DNA of 64,000 nt from Cololabis saira (taxonomy: Eukaryota; Chordata; Actinopteri; Beloniformes; Belonidae), in contig NC_084587.1 in the NCBI RefSeq assembly GCF_033807715.1, positions 19,825,017 to 19,889,016 of the forward strand, in the 5' to 3' direction. Position numbers and translations under genes: made by a program. Below are positions 1 to 9,400 of this stretch, piece by piece. The notes beneath the pieces were generated by a model. It was not told the DNA's origin and searched no databases. It saw only the letters and a program-made list of their open reading frames with translations. Each line of letters starts with the position of its first letter. Positions within the stretch are counted from its first letter, which is position 1.

Positions 1-112
1 AATATGGCGTCATCCAGAGCTTCAAAATAGAATCTTTGGAAGTACTCTTCAGAAAACCTATAGGTGACGTCACAGGGTTTGTCTGGTCCTTTTCCAAGCA
101 GTCTATGGGTAT
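1..112 (+). repeat. Fragment of an interspersed repeat (cagtctatgg module)
   Basis: The stretch with gaaaacctataggtgacgtc followed by cagtctatgg resembles 11675-11745 and 57725-57775. The shared module is a gaaaac/gtgayrtca box, a T-rich stretch and a cagtct end. I do not know its class. The window edge truncates it on the left and a hAT-like element abuts it on the right. Confidence 0.5.
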
Positions 113-291
113 GGTACCCCCAAGGGCGCAGATGGCACTGGGGACGGGGGGGACACGTCCCCCCCAGATTTATAGTGGTCCCCGATCCGATCCGTCCCAC
201 CCACTGTCCCTATGTAACAGCCTGTCCTAACTGCATGTGAGCGCGCACTGCGTTACATCGAACGCTCTCTGTCCACGCTGAAAGCGTTATG

Positions 292-310
292 CCCCCCCCC
301 CCCCCCCCCC
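292..310. repeat. Poly-C tract, 19 nt
   Basis: An uninterrupted C run inside the hAT-like element. Its length is likely to vary between individuals and between assemblies. Confidence 0.95.
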
Positions 311-347
311 ATGTTCTTTTGATTGACAGCTGAAACTCGCTTTGTAG

Positions 348-474
348 GCTGATTTATGGTTCCACGTTACGCCAATGCAGACCCTTCGGCGTAGGGTACG
401 CGGCGACACGCACCGAACTCTGCGCGTCGCCGCGAAACCTACGCAGTCGATTTTACGCGGAACCATAAATCAGC
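348..474. mobile_element. Palindromic MITE, gctgatttatggttcc family
   Basis: The ends gctgatttatggttcc and ggaaccataaatcagc are exact inverted repeats. The interior is a further GC-rich inverted repeat built on ggcgacgcg/cgcgtcgcc-type words. Related pieces lie at 7861-8022 and 58328-58420. It has no coding capacity. The superfamily is uncertain: I could not define a clean target duplication. Confidence 0.75.
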
Positions 475-668
475 ATTAACCGCACTCCCCGCCCGTGCGC
501 TCCAGAAAGAAACTCCTAAAAGAGTAAAGAGACAAGTAAAAGATGGGTGATTACTTCACTTGTAATCTTCCTACGTTTGTCCTTTCTAAACAGAAAACAA
601 GCTTGATATTGTGATATTTAAATGTTCTATTTTCTTCCTGCCGCTCGCATTGAAAGCTGGTTGAAAGC

Positions 669-1450
669 CGGTGTTCTGAGATTTCTTCCTACCCATAATT
701 TTTTCCTACTCGAGTTGACTGCGCATGCGTATAGCAGCAACTTCAGACTTCAGAAGGCCATAATATCCTGCTAACTGATCGCCGCGGAAGAGAAAAGGTT
801 AGTTTCTTGTATTTTAATACTTTGTATGGACAGTATTTAATGCATATACGTTTGAGGGACAAATCAAATGCATGTCTTTATGCCTGTGCGTGAGTGAATG
901 TGCTTTTCCAGCTGTATTAAACAGCTAGAAAAGTTATTCAGTTTTGTGCCAAAAGCAGTGATGGAAATCAACAGGTAGAGCAGGAAATTGACATACCACC
1001 AAAGGTTAACTGCAGCATCCAGCAAGAAGGTTTGATTGATTTTATTTAGGGCGGCAGTAGCTCAGGTGGTAGAGCGGGTCGTCCAATGATCCGATGGTCG
1101 GCGGTTCGAATCCCGCTCTGTCCCAGTTTGCTGTCGTAGTGTCCTTGGGCAAGACACCTTACCCACCTTGCCTCGTGTGAATGTGTATGAATGTTGGTGG
1201 TGGTCGGAGGGGCCGTTTGGCGCGATATGGCAGCCACGCTTCTGTCAGTCTGCCCCAGGGCAACTGTGGCTACAATGTAGCTTACCACCACTGGAGAGAA
1301 TGTGTATGGATGAATAATGATTTCTGTAAAGCGCTCTGGGTGCCTAGAAGGGCGCTATATAAATCCAAGTCATTATTATTATTATTATTTATTATAATTT
1401 TTGGCTACGGTAGGAAAGAATTTTAGGTAGGAAAAAATCTCAGAACACCG
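669..1450. mobile_element. Non-autonomous DNA transposon, 41-bp TIRs, 9-bp TSD
   Basis: The left terminus (669-709, starting cggtgttctgagat) and the right terminus (1410-1450) are inverted repeats of about 41 bp with only a few differences. They are flanked by the 9-mer gttgaaagc at 660-668 and 1451-1459. A 9-bp duplication fits the Mutator-like (8-9 bp) or Merlin (8-9 bp) range better than hAT, but no transposase is present to decide. A SINE occupies the right half of the interior. A second gttgaaagc directly follows the right copy, so the duplication could partly reflect a local tandem. Confidence 0.75.
1050..1398 (+). mobile_element. tRNA-derived SINE with L2-like tail
   Basis: It begins with a tRNA-like head: A box tagctcaggtggtagagcg near 1058-1076 and B box ggttcgaatcc near 1103-1113, i.e. 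an internal RNA polymerase III promoter. A body with gtccttgggcaagacacctt follows, common in fish SINEs. The 3' part, with gcgctctgggtgcctagaag and gcgctatataaatccaag then an ATT repeat (about 1370-1395), resembles L2-clade LINE tails, consistent with mobilisation by that machinery. It is nested in the 669-1450 element. The ORFs over it on both strands are not genes. Confidence 0.85.
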
Positions 1451-1630
1451 GTTGAAAGCAGGTTGAAAGCACTGTAGGAAACATTCATGGATGAAGAACG
1501 ACTGATCCAGTTAGTTGAAACGAGAAGTTATCTCTATGATACCTCCTCATTTCACTACAAAAACCTCAATAAAGTGGCAGAAAGAAATATTATCCTATTA
1601 TTATATTATTTTTTTTGTTAACAATTTTTT

Positions 1631-1810
1631 ATACATACATACATATACATAATACATATACACATACACACACATATACATACATACATACATACATACA
1701 TACATACATACATACATACATACATACATACATACATACATACATACATACATACATACATACATACATACATACATGCATACATGCATACATGCACATA
1801 CACACGCATA
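1631..1810. repeat. (CATA)n microsatellite
   Basis: About 100 bp of nearly pure CATA repeats (1678-1776) flanked by degenerate CA/TA units. Open frames here, encoding tyrosine/methionine/valine/cysteine or threonine/histidine/isoleucine repeats, are artefacts of the tandem array. Confidence 0.97.
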
Positions 1811-1912
1811 CCCTAAATGAAATAGAAGAGGGCCCGTTTCCCACTTAAGGAGGCAGAGGACAAGTGTGACAATCTGTCTCGTGGAACAATGGCCCCCTAA
1901 AAGTGTTTCTGG

Positions 1913-2015
<103 letters not shown>

Positions 2016-2097
2016 TTTACACAAAATAGTTGGAATCATTTGCTGACAGCTTGGTCCCCCCCAGTTCAAAAATCCTATCTGCGCCCCTGGGTACCCC

Positions 2098-2250
2098 CCT
2101 GAACAGGCTATCACACCTACTCACAGACCAACAGCCAAGCGTGTTCACACTCACTCCTACAGGTAATTTGGAATCTCTAATCAACCTAACATGGATGGTT
2201 TTGGACCGAGGGAGAACACCAGAGAACATGAAGAAAACAACTTCAAAAAG
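2098..2250 (-). mobile_element. SINE fragment, minus strand
   Basis: The words cacactcactcctacaggta, aatctctaatcaacctaaca and ttttggaccgaggg match a very common fish SINE body read in reverse (compare 23690-23930 and 63060-63250). The target duplication of the adjacent hAT-like element (ggtacccc, then ctgaacagg) falls at this family's gggtacaccctggacagg-like position. The SINE was therefore probably the host of that insertion. Confidence 0.65.
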
Positions 2251-5200
2251 CTCCAACTGCGTATAAGGCTCCGTCGTTCTGTGGTGTGTGTGGTCTCTGT
2301 TCCGCTGTAGCCAGAGATGTGGTTCAGTAGTTCAGGTAGCAGGGTCAGGAGGAATTAATTACAACAGCCGGTTCAGATCACTAATTATCTCTGACTGTTT
2401 TCAAACCCACATAATGCACATTGTGGTAGTAGGACATAGACGTTTGCAGTGTCTCCTGCATACTGGTCCACTGATCATTGTCAGTTAGTTGTGTGACACT
2501 GAAAAGTGATTACACTTGGTCACTGTGACCAACCGGATTATTGGATACATTAAGAGATACAGTATATGAGGTACAGTGATTCATTTTCACAATGGAGGTT
2601 TTCCCAGAAGCAATACACCATCTACATATTACTTGAATAATGCACAGAACACATTTTCAAAATCAGTATGCATGAGTCATGTAGCATGCACAAGGCTAAC
2701 GACCGTCCATCCTGTTGCTATTGTGACTGCTGATCAATCAAAATAGAAGTTATGTTTCTTGAAAAAGAGGGAAAGTAAAAAGCTGCTTGATTGTACTTCT
2801 TGTCTGTGCCTCTATAGATGTGTTTCAACTAGTGGGGCCCGGGATAAAACCTTGGAGACTGCAATTGTAACGGGAGCCACCTCCACCTTGGTCCTTTCAT
2901 GTCTCCATTTACACTGATGGACCCAGTAGGATCTACTGACTTGGCAAACTTAACACCCCGTACCACCTGGTGGCAGGGTGCATCACTTTCACTGTTTGAC
3001 AAAAGAAAATAAACAAAGGACTGCACTAAACTGCAATGGTTACAATGAACGAGAAGGGATGCCTCTTACTCAAAGATAACAGAGATGACTGAATGTCATC
3101 TCCTCCAATCAGAGTCAATACATCCACCCTTCCACACATCCACCCTTTTAGGGGGCAACAACCCACAGCAGGGATGTTTTTGCCTTTTTGGTTCTGTTTC
3201 AGATAATGATGGCTAATGGATAATGAGTGACCAAACTAGGCCCACATAAAACTACTGTGACTGGAAACAGGTTTTATATGTGTTGCAACAGAGTCATCAG
3301 TAACTGGAGATAAGCTGCAATACTAACCACAACACTACTAAGCTGCCCACAGTTTCCAATAGTTTTATCCATTTTGAGACCATATATAGTCCTTATAGGA
3401 ATTGACACTAAAGTAAGTTATTTTATCATTTAATACAAATACAATTTGCCCTGCTATTGTACATTTCACTTCTGTTGTGTGTTCTGATGAGAACTTGTGC
3501 TCAACTGTCTGCACTGATCTGCAGCTCTGCATTTCTAGGCACATGCTTGCCAAGTGGAGGATATATTCAAGGTCTAATACAGTATATATCCACAACATCC
3601 CTGGATTGTCTGTCCACTAAATGACACCTGTTGACAGCTTGAGAGCAGAGCCTCCTGCTTTGAACAGCAGTGAAGAGTGCCTGTTGTGCAGCTGGACAGC
3701 AAATCATCATTTAGAGATGGAACAGTTTAACAACTGAGGCTCCATGCCTGTGTATCATCACAGGGCATTTTCTTCCTCTGATTGTTGTTTTTCTTGGTAT
3801 TGTCTGATGTAAAAAAAAAAGACAAAACAAAACAAAAATATAACTCAGAGCACAGTAAATGTTCAACTATTTTGCTTTTTCTTTGGTCCTGCTCACAGGA
3901 AGATTTTTTGTGATGAATTCTCGAGGTATCAATCGTATATCAATAATTCCTTTCATGTCCTTGTTTTCTGCATACATTTTTGCTTGAGATAGAATTTTCT
4001 AGAAAGTTTATGCATGTATTCACGTTCTATACTTGCTTCATCCAGTGAGCAGATCAGTAGTCTATAGTAATATCTTTCTTTATCGTCCATCCACCGCTTC
4101 ACTGTATGGTATCTACTCAGTCTTTTGTTTAATAATACAGAGCTGGATCAATATATGATATTGGGATTTGTAGTACTACAGTGATTGCACAAAAAACGGG
4201 CAAAAAGAATCTCTTGAAAGCTTCTTTCATCTGTCAATTAACTATGTAGTGAAATAATGCTCAGTCTGACTGTATGGAAGACAGAAATGAAGTCACTTCT
4301 TCTGACCTCTCACGGTTCCCAAACTATTCAAACCTCTCCACAGCTGTGTTGGGTAACCATGACAACAGAGGTTATGATCTGACGATTTTCATTATTTCAA
4401 TACTTTGGTTTTATAATTGTGAATGTACACTAAAAGTTAATTTATAGGGCAACAAAAGTGAAGTACTAGAGTATTTTAAATCTTTCAGGAAAGTTTGTCT
4501 GTGATTGAAGATTCAATGTATAGGATGTAGTGACATTTTTAGGACTCTAAAAGTCCTCTATCTTTTATAACACTAATAAAAAGTTAGTGTTTCTAAATAC
4601 TTTAAAACACTAATAAAACATGATCCGTAACCTGAGACTGTCAGTCTGGTTGTCTCTACGAGTTCAGCTCCGTCCTCAGTGATTTCTATTAATGTCACTA
4701 TTGTGACACATTTTCATCAGTAATTAATACTGTCCTTATGATTACTATTTTTTTCTCCTAATATCAAGGACATTTTGCTTGTTATTTTGTTACACTGGAA
4801 AAAAATGACCAGATATTTCTTGTTCTTCTGCTATTTTAACCCACCTGACTCTCTAACAAGCAGAAGTCAACACCCACACGGTAGACAATAGCAGCAAAAG
4901 CAGTATGAACTTACTGAGCTAAAGTGAGCTCACTGGGTTTAGTTTTCCAGCTGAAGCAGATCTGTTGTTTTTAGGCAATATGTGAAACTACAGAAAACAA
5001 TTAAATGATCCTTAAAGTTTGTGATTACATGTCTTTAGTTAATTAAGTCTTAAATCCATATTTTTTACTTTCTTTAAAAAAAAGAAAAGTTTCCATTTTT
5101 ATCATCGATACATGTAGCCTTTCTGAACAATTTTCTTCAAAATAAGTCAAAATTACACCGGGTAACTGAAACCAGGATTTAATGGAGGAAAAAGAAAGTG

Positions 5201-5384
5201 TAAAGTTTGGTTGGAGCTGCAAACATATTTTACTCTAACAAAGTAAAGAAAAAAGGTTTTCCACATCCCTCGTTTTAAGTAAACCTGTATGTTGGCTACT
5301 TCTAAACAGAATGTTGAAACATTAAGCACTTTGAGCGCGTCTTAGAGCACATCTTGCTCAAATATCTTGCTCACACGTGGGGTT
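2251..5384. other. Unique sequence, no gene recognised
   Basis: About 3.1 kb of AT-rich sequence with short open frames only (up to 77 codons). I see no coding pattern, RNA gene or transposon end. A poly-A/CAAAA patch at about 3811-3838 is the only low-complexity feature. Confidence 0.5.
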
Positions 5385-5806
5385 CAGATGGAGACTGACG
5401 GGCAGATTTGGGCACCATCTCCAGGGATGTGGCTGTATTGATCAATAGTGATGAGCAGACGGTTGAACTTAAAAGCAGATCTCTTTATTCTTGACTCTTG
5501 ACCCTCACCTGTGGTCATGTGTTTAGAATGAGGTCATGTGCAAAATTCTGAAATGATGGTTGTCTTGCTGGGCCAGGTTCTCTGAGGGGGGCTCAGAGTA
5601 GAGTCCCTGATCCTCCACAACCGGTTGGGAGAACAAGTTGAGGTGGTTTCGGTATGTCCTGTCGGGTGGAGGCCTTGGAGCAAACCCAGTTCTTGCTGGG
5701 GAGAAGGAGGTCTGTGGAGCTCTTCTTAAACCTTGCAACTTAGTCCCAGATAAGCAAGCAATGGATGGATGGATGGATTGATTGATGGATTGATGGATGG
5801 ATGGAT
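5385..5806 (+). mobile_element. LINE 3' end with ATGG tail (Rex/RTE-like)
   Basis: The stretch resembles the C-terminal coding part and 3' end of a common fish LINE: ccctcacctgtggtcatgtg, ggggctcagagtagagtccc, then caagttgaggtggtttcggt. It ends in cagataagcaagcaatgg and a degenerate ATGG/ATTG tandem at 5760-5806. A GATG-type tail is described for Rex3/RTE elements, but the clade is not certain here. Many frame breaks; 5' truncated. Sister copies lie at 13803, 19195, 55500 and 62550. Confidence 0.75.
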
Positions 5807-5929
5807 TGCTTGTATTGGCAGACTGTACCTGTCCCTACTTTAAGACCGACTCAGGCAGCTTTTTCTACAAATATGCCAGTGCAAGTATCCCAAGTGTACA
5901 ACACTACAACTCCAATGAGGTAGCTTCAG

Positions 5930-6278
5930 TGTCAGGATTTGACATTTTCCTGTTTTATTTTGAAAGCCCATGTCTTTGTGTTTAAGTTCTGTCTTGACCT
6001 TCCTGTTTCCCATCTGCCCTGATCGTCTGCACCTGTGTCTCGTTAACCTTTGTGTATATATCTAGTCTTGTCTTTCTCCTGCTCCTTGCTGATCTGTCCT
6101 GTTTGCTACTCCATGTTTTCCATGTCATGTTTTTTAGGTTTTGGATTCTTGTTTCAAGTCCTGGTTTTGTATCCTGCTTAGCAGCGCTTTTGGTTAAGTT
6201 TTTGTGAATAAATCAGTTTTTGGGAACTCCTGCCTCCTGCTCTCCTGCATCTGGGTCCTCACTAAAACCCTCCTGACA
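5930..6278 (+). mobile_element. Solo LTR, 349 bp
   Basis: The element starts tgtcagga and ends tcctgaca, the inverted TG...CA termini of an LTR, and is flanked by the 5-mer ttcag on both sides (5925-5929 and 6279-6283). Inside, a tatata stretch at about 6055-6062 could be a promoter TATA box, and gtgaataaatc at about 6204-6214 contains AATAAA, so U3-R-U5 order on the plus strand is plausible. No internal retroviral or gag/pol sequence adjoins it. It is therefore a recombined solo LTR, probably of a Ty3/gypsy-type element. Confidence 0.8.
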
Positions 6279-6424
6279 TTCAGTTAAATCAGGAATCTAA
6301 GTTTGTTCTTCGTTCGCTCAGTTTTATTTTTGTTTTGCTATAGGAAATCATTCCTTTTCATTCAATCTGTCACCACATCCAGAAATCACCTATTTGGTTT
6401 AAGCGAGCCAGAGCTTTGGTACCC

Positions 6425-6633
6425 TCGGGCGGAGGGTTTTCGCGGGGCGGTGTTCGACGCCGCGCGGAAGGTGGACCGGCGGGGGGATCGGGTATGGCGG
6501 TCGGCGGCGACTCTGGACGCACGTTGGGCCCTTCTCGCCGATCTCCCCAGCTGCGGCGCCCGTCGGGGACCCGTTCGCACGGGCCCCCTGGCGGGTCGCC
6601 TCAGCTGACGCCTAGCAGCTGACTTAGAACTGG
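6425..6633 (+). rRNA. Truncated 28S rRNA gene fragment (non-functional)
   Basis: The sequence, including gactctggacgc, gatctccccagctgcggcgc and gcctagcagctgacttagaa, is recognisable as part of vertebrate 28S rRNA. The match stops abruptly at ttagaactggt, where a true 28S gene would continue gcggaccagg. It is about 209 bp with GC content far above its surroundings and is not part of an rDNA array, so it is a displaced fragment. The open frames of 68-101 codons over it are spurious. I saw no clear flanking duplication. Confidence 0.85.
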
Positions 6634-6899
6634 TACTAGGAGAACAGGCCAAAGGCTTTAATGAGAGTACTGCACGAATTGATGTGGACTATAAATTAAA
6701 AGCAAACTGACAATAATAAAACTGCTCAAAATCACCTTCCTCCTATAAAATGCTATTGGTCTCGAGTATTTAAATAGTGTTTGTGTCTTCTCACACCTTA
6801 AATGCTGTATTAGAAAACAGAAGGGCGAATACAGCATTTAACCTTTTTACTTGAAACCTTTGGGAAGCGACCGCACGGCAGAAAAGGTGCCATTCTTAA

Positions 6900-7260
6900 A
6901 GGGGACCTATTATGGCATCTAATACCTATTTTAAACAGGCCTTGAATGTCTTAAAAACAAGCTTTTGATTGTTTTTGCTAAATAAATTAGAAATTCACCC
7001 TCTGAGCCATGTCTGCAGCATCCCATTCTCTAACCTCATTATCTATGCAGGATTCTGAATGGGCGGGGAGGCTATGATAATGAGGCACTGTGCTGATTGG
7101 CTGCCTGAATGACGCGATACACCGCGATACATCGAAAAAATGGCGGAAGCTCCGGGCAGCGGAGTTAGTTGTGGGCGTGGTTTCATGCATCGGAGGCCAA
7201 CCTATGTAAATCACTCCCGTCGTTACGTAACGACGGGAGCAGAATTTGAACGGCTAGTAG
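6900..7260 (+). mobile_element. TTAA-flanked DNA repeat, left end (ttaaaggggacctattatgg)
   Basis: TTAA at 6896-6899 is followed by aggggacctattatggcatc, the start of a repeat common in fish. TTAA targets are typical of piggyBac and Kolobok elements. A 26-bp perfect palindrome lies inside. I could not find the matching right terminus, so the right boundary is approximate and the element may be truncated. Confidence 0.55.
7214..7239. repeat. Perfect 26-bp palindrome
   Basis: The arms ctcccgtcgttac and gtaacgacgggag are exact reverse complements with no spacer. It probably belongs to the core of the TTAA-type repeat rather than being a host regulatory site. Confidence 0.95.
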
Positions 7261-7551
7261 AAACCACATGACACTGGATTGCTCATCCGGGCGGCTGTAC
7301 AGACACTGCAGAATTTGGTTGCTTTCCTCCTTCTCTGAGTTGGCAGGGTGAGGGGAGACCACTTTATATATGTTAAAGCAAGAAAAAACGTGTTTTTCAT
7401 AATAGATGCAGTGCATAGATGGCGGGGGAATATACTGGCCTGAAACATTTTTTTCAGTCAAAAATATTTTTTTGCTTTAATCCCTGCACGCCCAGGATGT
7501 GGCTTTGTAACAGATTATATTTATATATATGTATACTGTTCCGCCGGGTAA

Positions 7552-7623
7552 ACCTGAATAAACAGGGAAAAACACAAGACAGAGTCAGTTTGAGTGTTTT
7601 TCGTTCTCTCTTCCTTGGTCATC
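7552..7623 (+). repeat. 72-bp direct repeat, copy 1
   Basis: Starts acctgaataaacaggg and ends ttccttggtcatc. It is identical to 8828-8899 except for one base. It contains AATAAA, so it may be part of an LTR or another transcript end. The two copies lie 1276 bp apart in the same orientation. Confidence 0.95.
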
Positions 7624-7860
7624 CGTTTTATCAATAATTTTCGGAGGGCCCCCACCGCCCCGGGTTCACCGTCGGCTCGCGGTCGGGCGGTCACGTCGAA
7701 TGTAACGGCTCGCCCTGCTAAAAAGGCAAAAAAAAGAAAGCCAAAGTGCGATTCTGCGGCGCAGGTTGTCCGCTACTGGGGGTCTGGAGGCGTCTCCATC
7801 CCGGCGAGGGCGGAGAGCGCCGGTGTGGGTGGCGGTGCGCTGCGCTGCCATGCAGGCTCT
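7624..7860. other. GC-rich patch, unidentified
   Basis: A CpG-rich stretch between the first 72-bp direct repeat and a MITE fragment. An open frame of 95 codons crosses it (7594-7881) with a basic stretch (KKAKKRK) but no domain I know. It may be the remains of a mobile element's internal region. Confidence 0.4.
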
Positions 7861-8022
7861 GTTGCCACGTCTACGCCGTAGGGTACGCCGTAGCCTACGC
7901 CGTAGGGTACGCGGCGACACGCACCATTCTGTGTTGGTGTAACGTGGAACCATAAATCAGCCTTACGGCGTACCCTATGCCGTAGGCTCTGCGTTGGTGT
8001 AACGCGGAACCATAAATCAGCC
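7861..8022. mobile_element. Two tandem right ends of the gctgatttatggttcc MITE
   Basis: Two consecutive ends reading gtaacg(t/c)ggaaccataaatcagcc finish at 7962 and 8022, each preceded by tacgccgtagg-type inverted words. No left terminus is present upstream. This looks like one truncated MITE next to or inside another. Confidence 0.65.
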
Positions 8023-8146
8023 TTCAGTGTGTGTGCTGTTCTGAACACTTCTCTGTTGTGCTCATTTTGCTGGGACGTCGGGTCCCTCCGCCGAGACACA
8101 ACTTTTGCGGTATGCGTTCATTGTTGTGTCTAAAAATGATGCGCAG

Positions 8147-8256
8147 TGCCCACCCAATCAGAAACGGTACAGATATTCTGTGATATTTTTTTATATTCAT
8201 AAAAAAATAAAATTATAAAAAAATAAAGGATCCTCATAACTTTGATTGGGTGGGCA
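8147..8256. repeat. Hairpin repeat, 14-bp inverted arms
   Basis: Arms tgcccacccaatca (8147-8160) and tgattgggtgggca (8243-8256) are exact inverted repeats around an AT-rich 82-bp loop. It may be a small MITE; I could not define a target duplication. Confidence 0.7.
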
Positions 8257-8289
8257 GGACGCACGTTTGGGTGTGCACATCCCACCCCT

Positions 8290-8524
8290 GCCCCCCCCCT
8301 AAAACCGGCCTCGCTTACAGGTGAATGAGACATGGGGTACTTTTGTTGAAAATGTGCTGTCCAAAATGTCCTGGAAAACTCGACTCCTGCAAATGCGCGT
8401 TCCCCAAAGTTTGTGGGGGCGTGGCTTTGGACGGAGCGCTGACGGGAGGGGGAGGAGGGGGCGGGGCTTAGAGGAGGTGCCACTTTCAAATCTTGCTAGC
8501 TCTCCAACATCAAGGACTATACCT
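8290..8524 (-). mobile_element. TTAA-bounded repeat, right end
   Basis: Read on the minus strand it starts TTAA (8525-8528) then aggtatagtccttgatgttg, followed by a GC-rich section with cccctcctccccctcccg and aaagccacgcccccac. This resembles a TTAA-target DNA repeat common in fish. The other end is not evident. The open frames here are not credible genes. Confidence 0.5.
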
Positions 8525-8827
8525 TTAACAATGTATAAAAAACAGAAATGTACTACTTCATTGTAAACAGTAAATGACACATTAAACACAAAACAGGAGC
8601 ATTTACGACTAAAGGAAGCAACATAAAAAAATATCAATGAAAGCTACCAACATGTCACGTAGTGAACGGCCGTAATGGCTGCTGCCATGAAGCTCAGTGT
8701 AGAATCCTAGATTCCGCTACGTACATCAAACTAATACAAAGTCACGTAATTTCTGGCATAAAACCAGGTCCAGTTTTGCTTTATAGTATGAAGTGCTCAT
8801 AGTAAACGTGTTTCAAACCTTATATTT

Positions 8828-8899
8828 ACCTGAATAAACAGGGAAAAACACGAGACAGAGTCAGTTTGAGTGTTTTTCGTTCTCTCTTCCTTGGTCATC
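8828..8899 (+). repeat. 72-bp direct repeat, copy 2
   Basis: One base differs from 7552-7623. It is followed directly by ttaagggaggatgttacg, which looks like a retroelement polypurine tract joined to an LTR start (TGTTACG at about 8911). Confidence 0.95.
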
Positions 8900-9400
8900 T
8901 TAAGGGAGGATGTTACGTTGCACTTATCTAACCTATCTCTGAAAGTGCAGGGGCCACCTGTTGGCGGAATGTGGAATAGGTGTATTCCCCGGATACTGAT
9001 CCCTGTTTATTCTCAATGCCCATTAAAGGCTAATCAAAGTGCAAGAAAAGTATATGATATAACAAAATTGTGACTACACTTTTGTGTATGTCACACTACC
9101 AGCTCCGTCTATCCACTATCTCTCTTCTGTACATGTCCTCAGCCTCTCTATCCAGCCTTTCTTTGTCTCCAATCCTGGCTGTTTCTCTGATTGGGCTCGT
9201 TCTTAGTCTGTCCATCTTTGTCACTCTCACGGAAAATATTCATTTCTCCTGCCTCCAGCTCTGCTTCCTGTCTTATGGTCAGTCAGAAGTCACTGTTGGT
9301 ATACTATCTCCAAACCTTAGAGAAAGGCTGGTATGTGTTACACTTTCAGTAATTTTAAATTATGAGTAGCAAACAGACCGACACTTTTGTCATGGTTTTC
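8900..9400 (+). other. Possible LTR start after a polypurine tract; otherwise unidentified
   Basis: aagggagga at about 8902-8910 followed by tgttacgttgcac resembles the polypurine-tract/LTR junction of Ty3/gypsy elements. I cannot find the LTR's other end, a second LTR or a target duplication. The rest, including a 99-codon frame at 9070-9369, is a pyrimidine-rich unique stretch. Confidence 0.3.

Noticed and set aside
6303..6652. Frames of 68-101 codons, Arg/Gly-rich, on both strands
   Set aside because: They overlap the 28S rRNA fragment; GC-rich rRNA gives long chance frames.
7594..8099. Frames of 95-108 codons with basic stretches
   Set aside because: They run through a GC-rich patch and MITE inverted repeats with no domain or conservation evidence.
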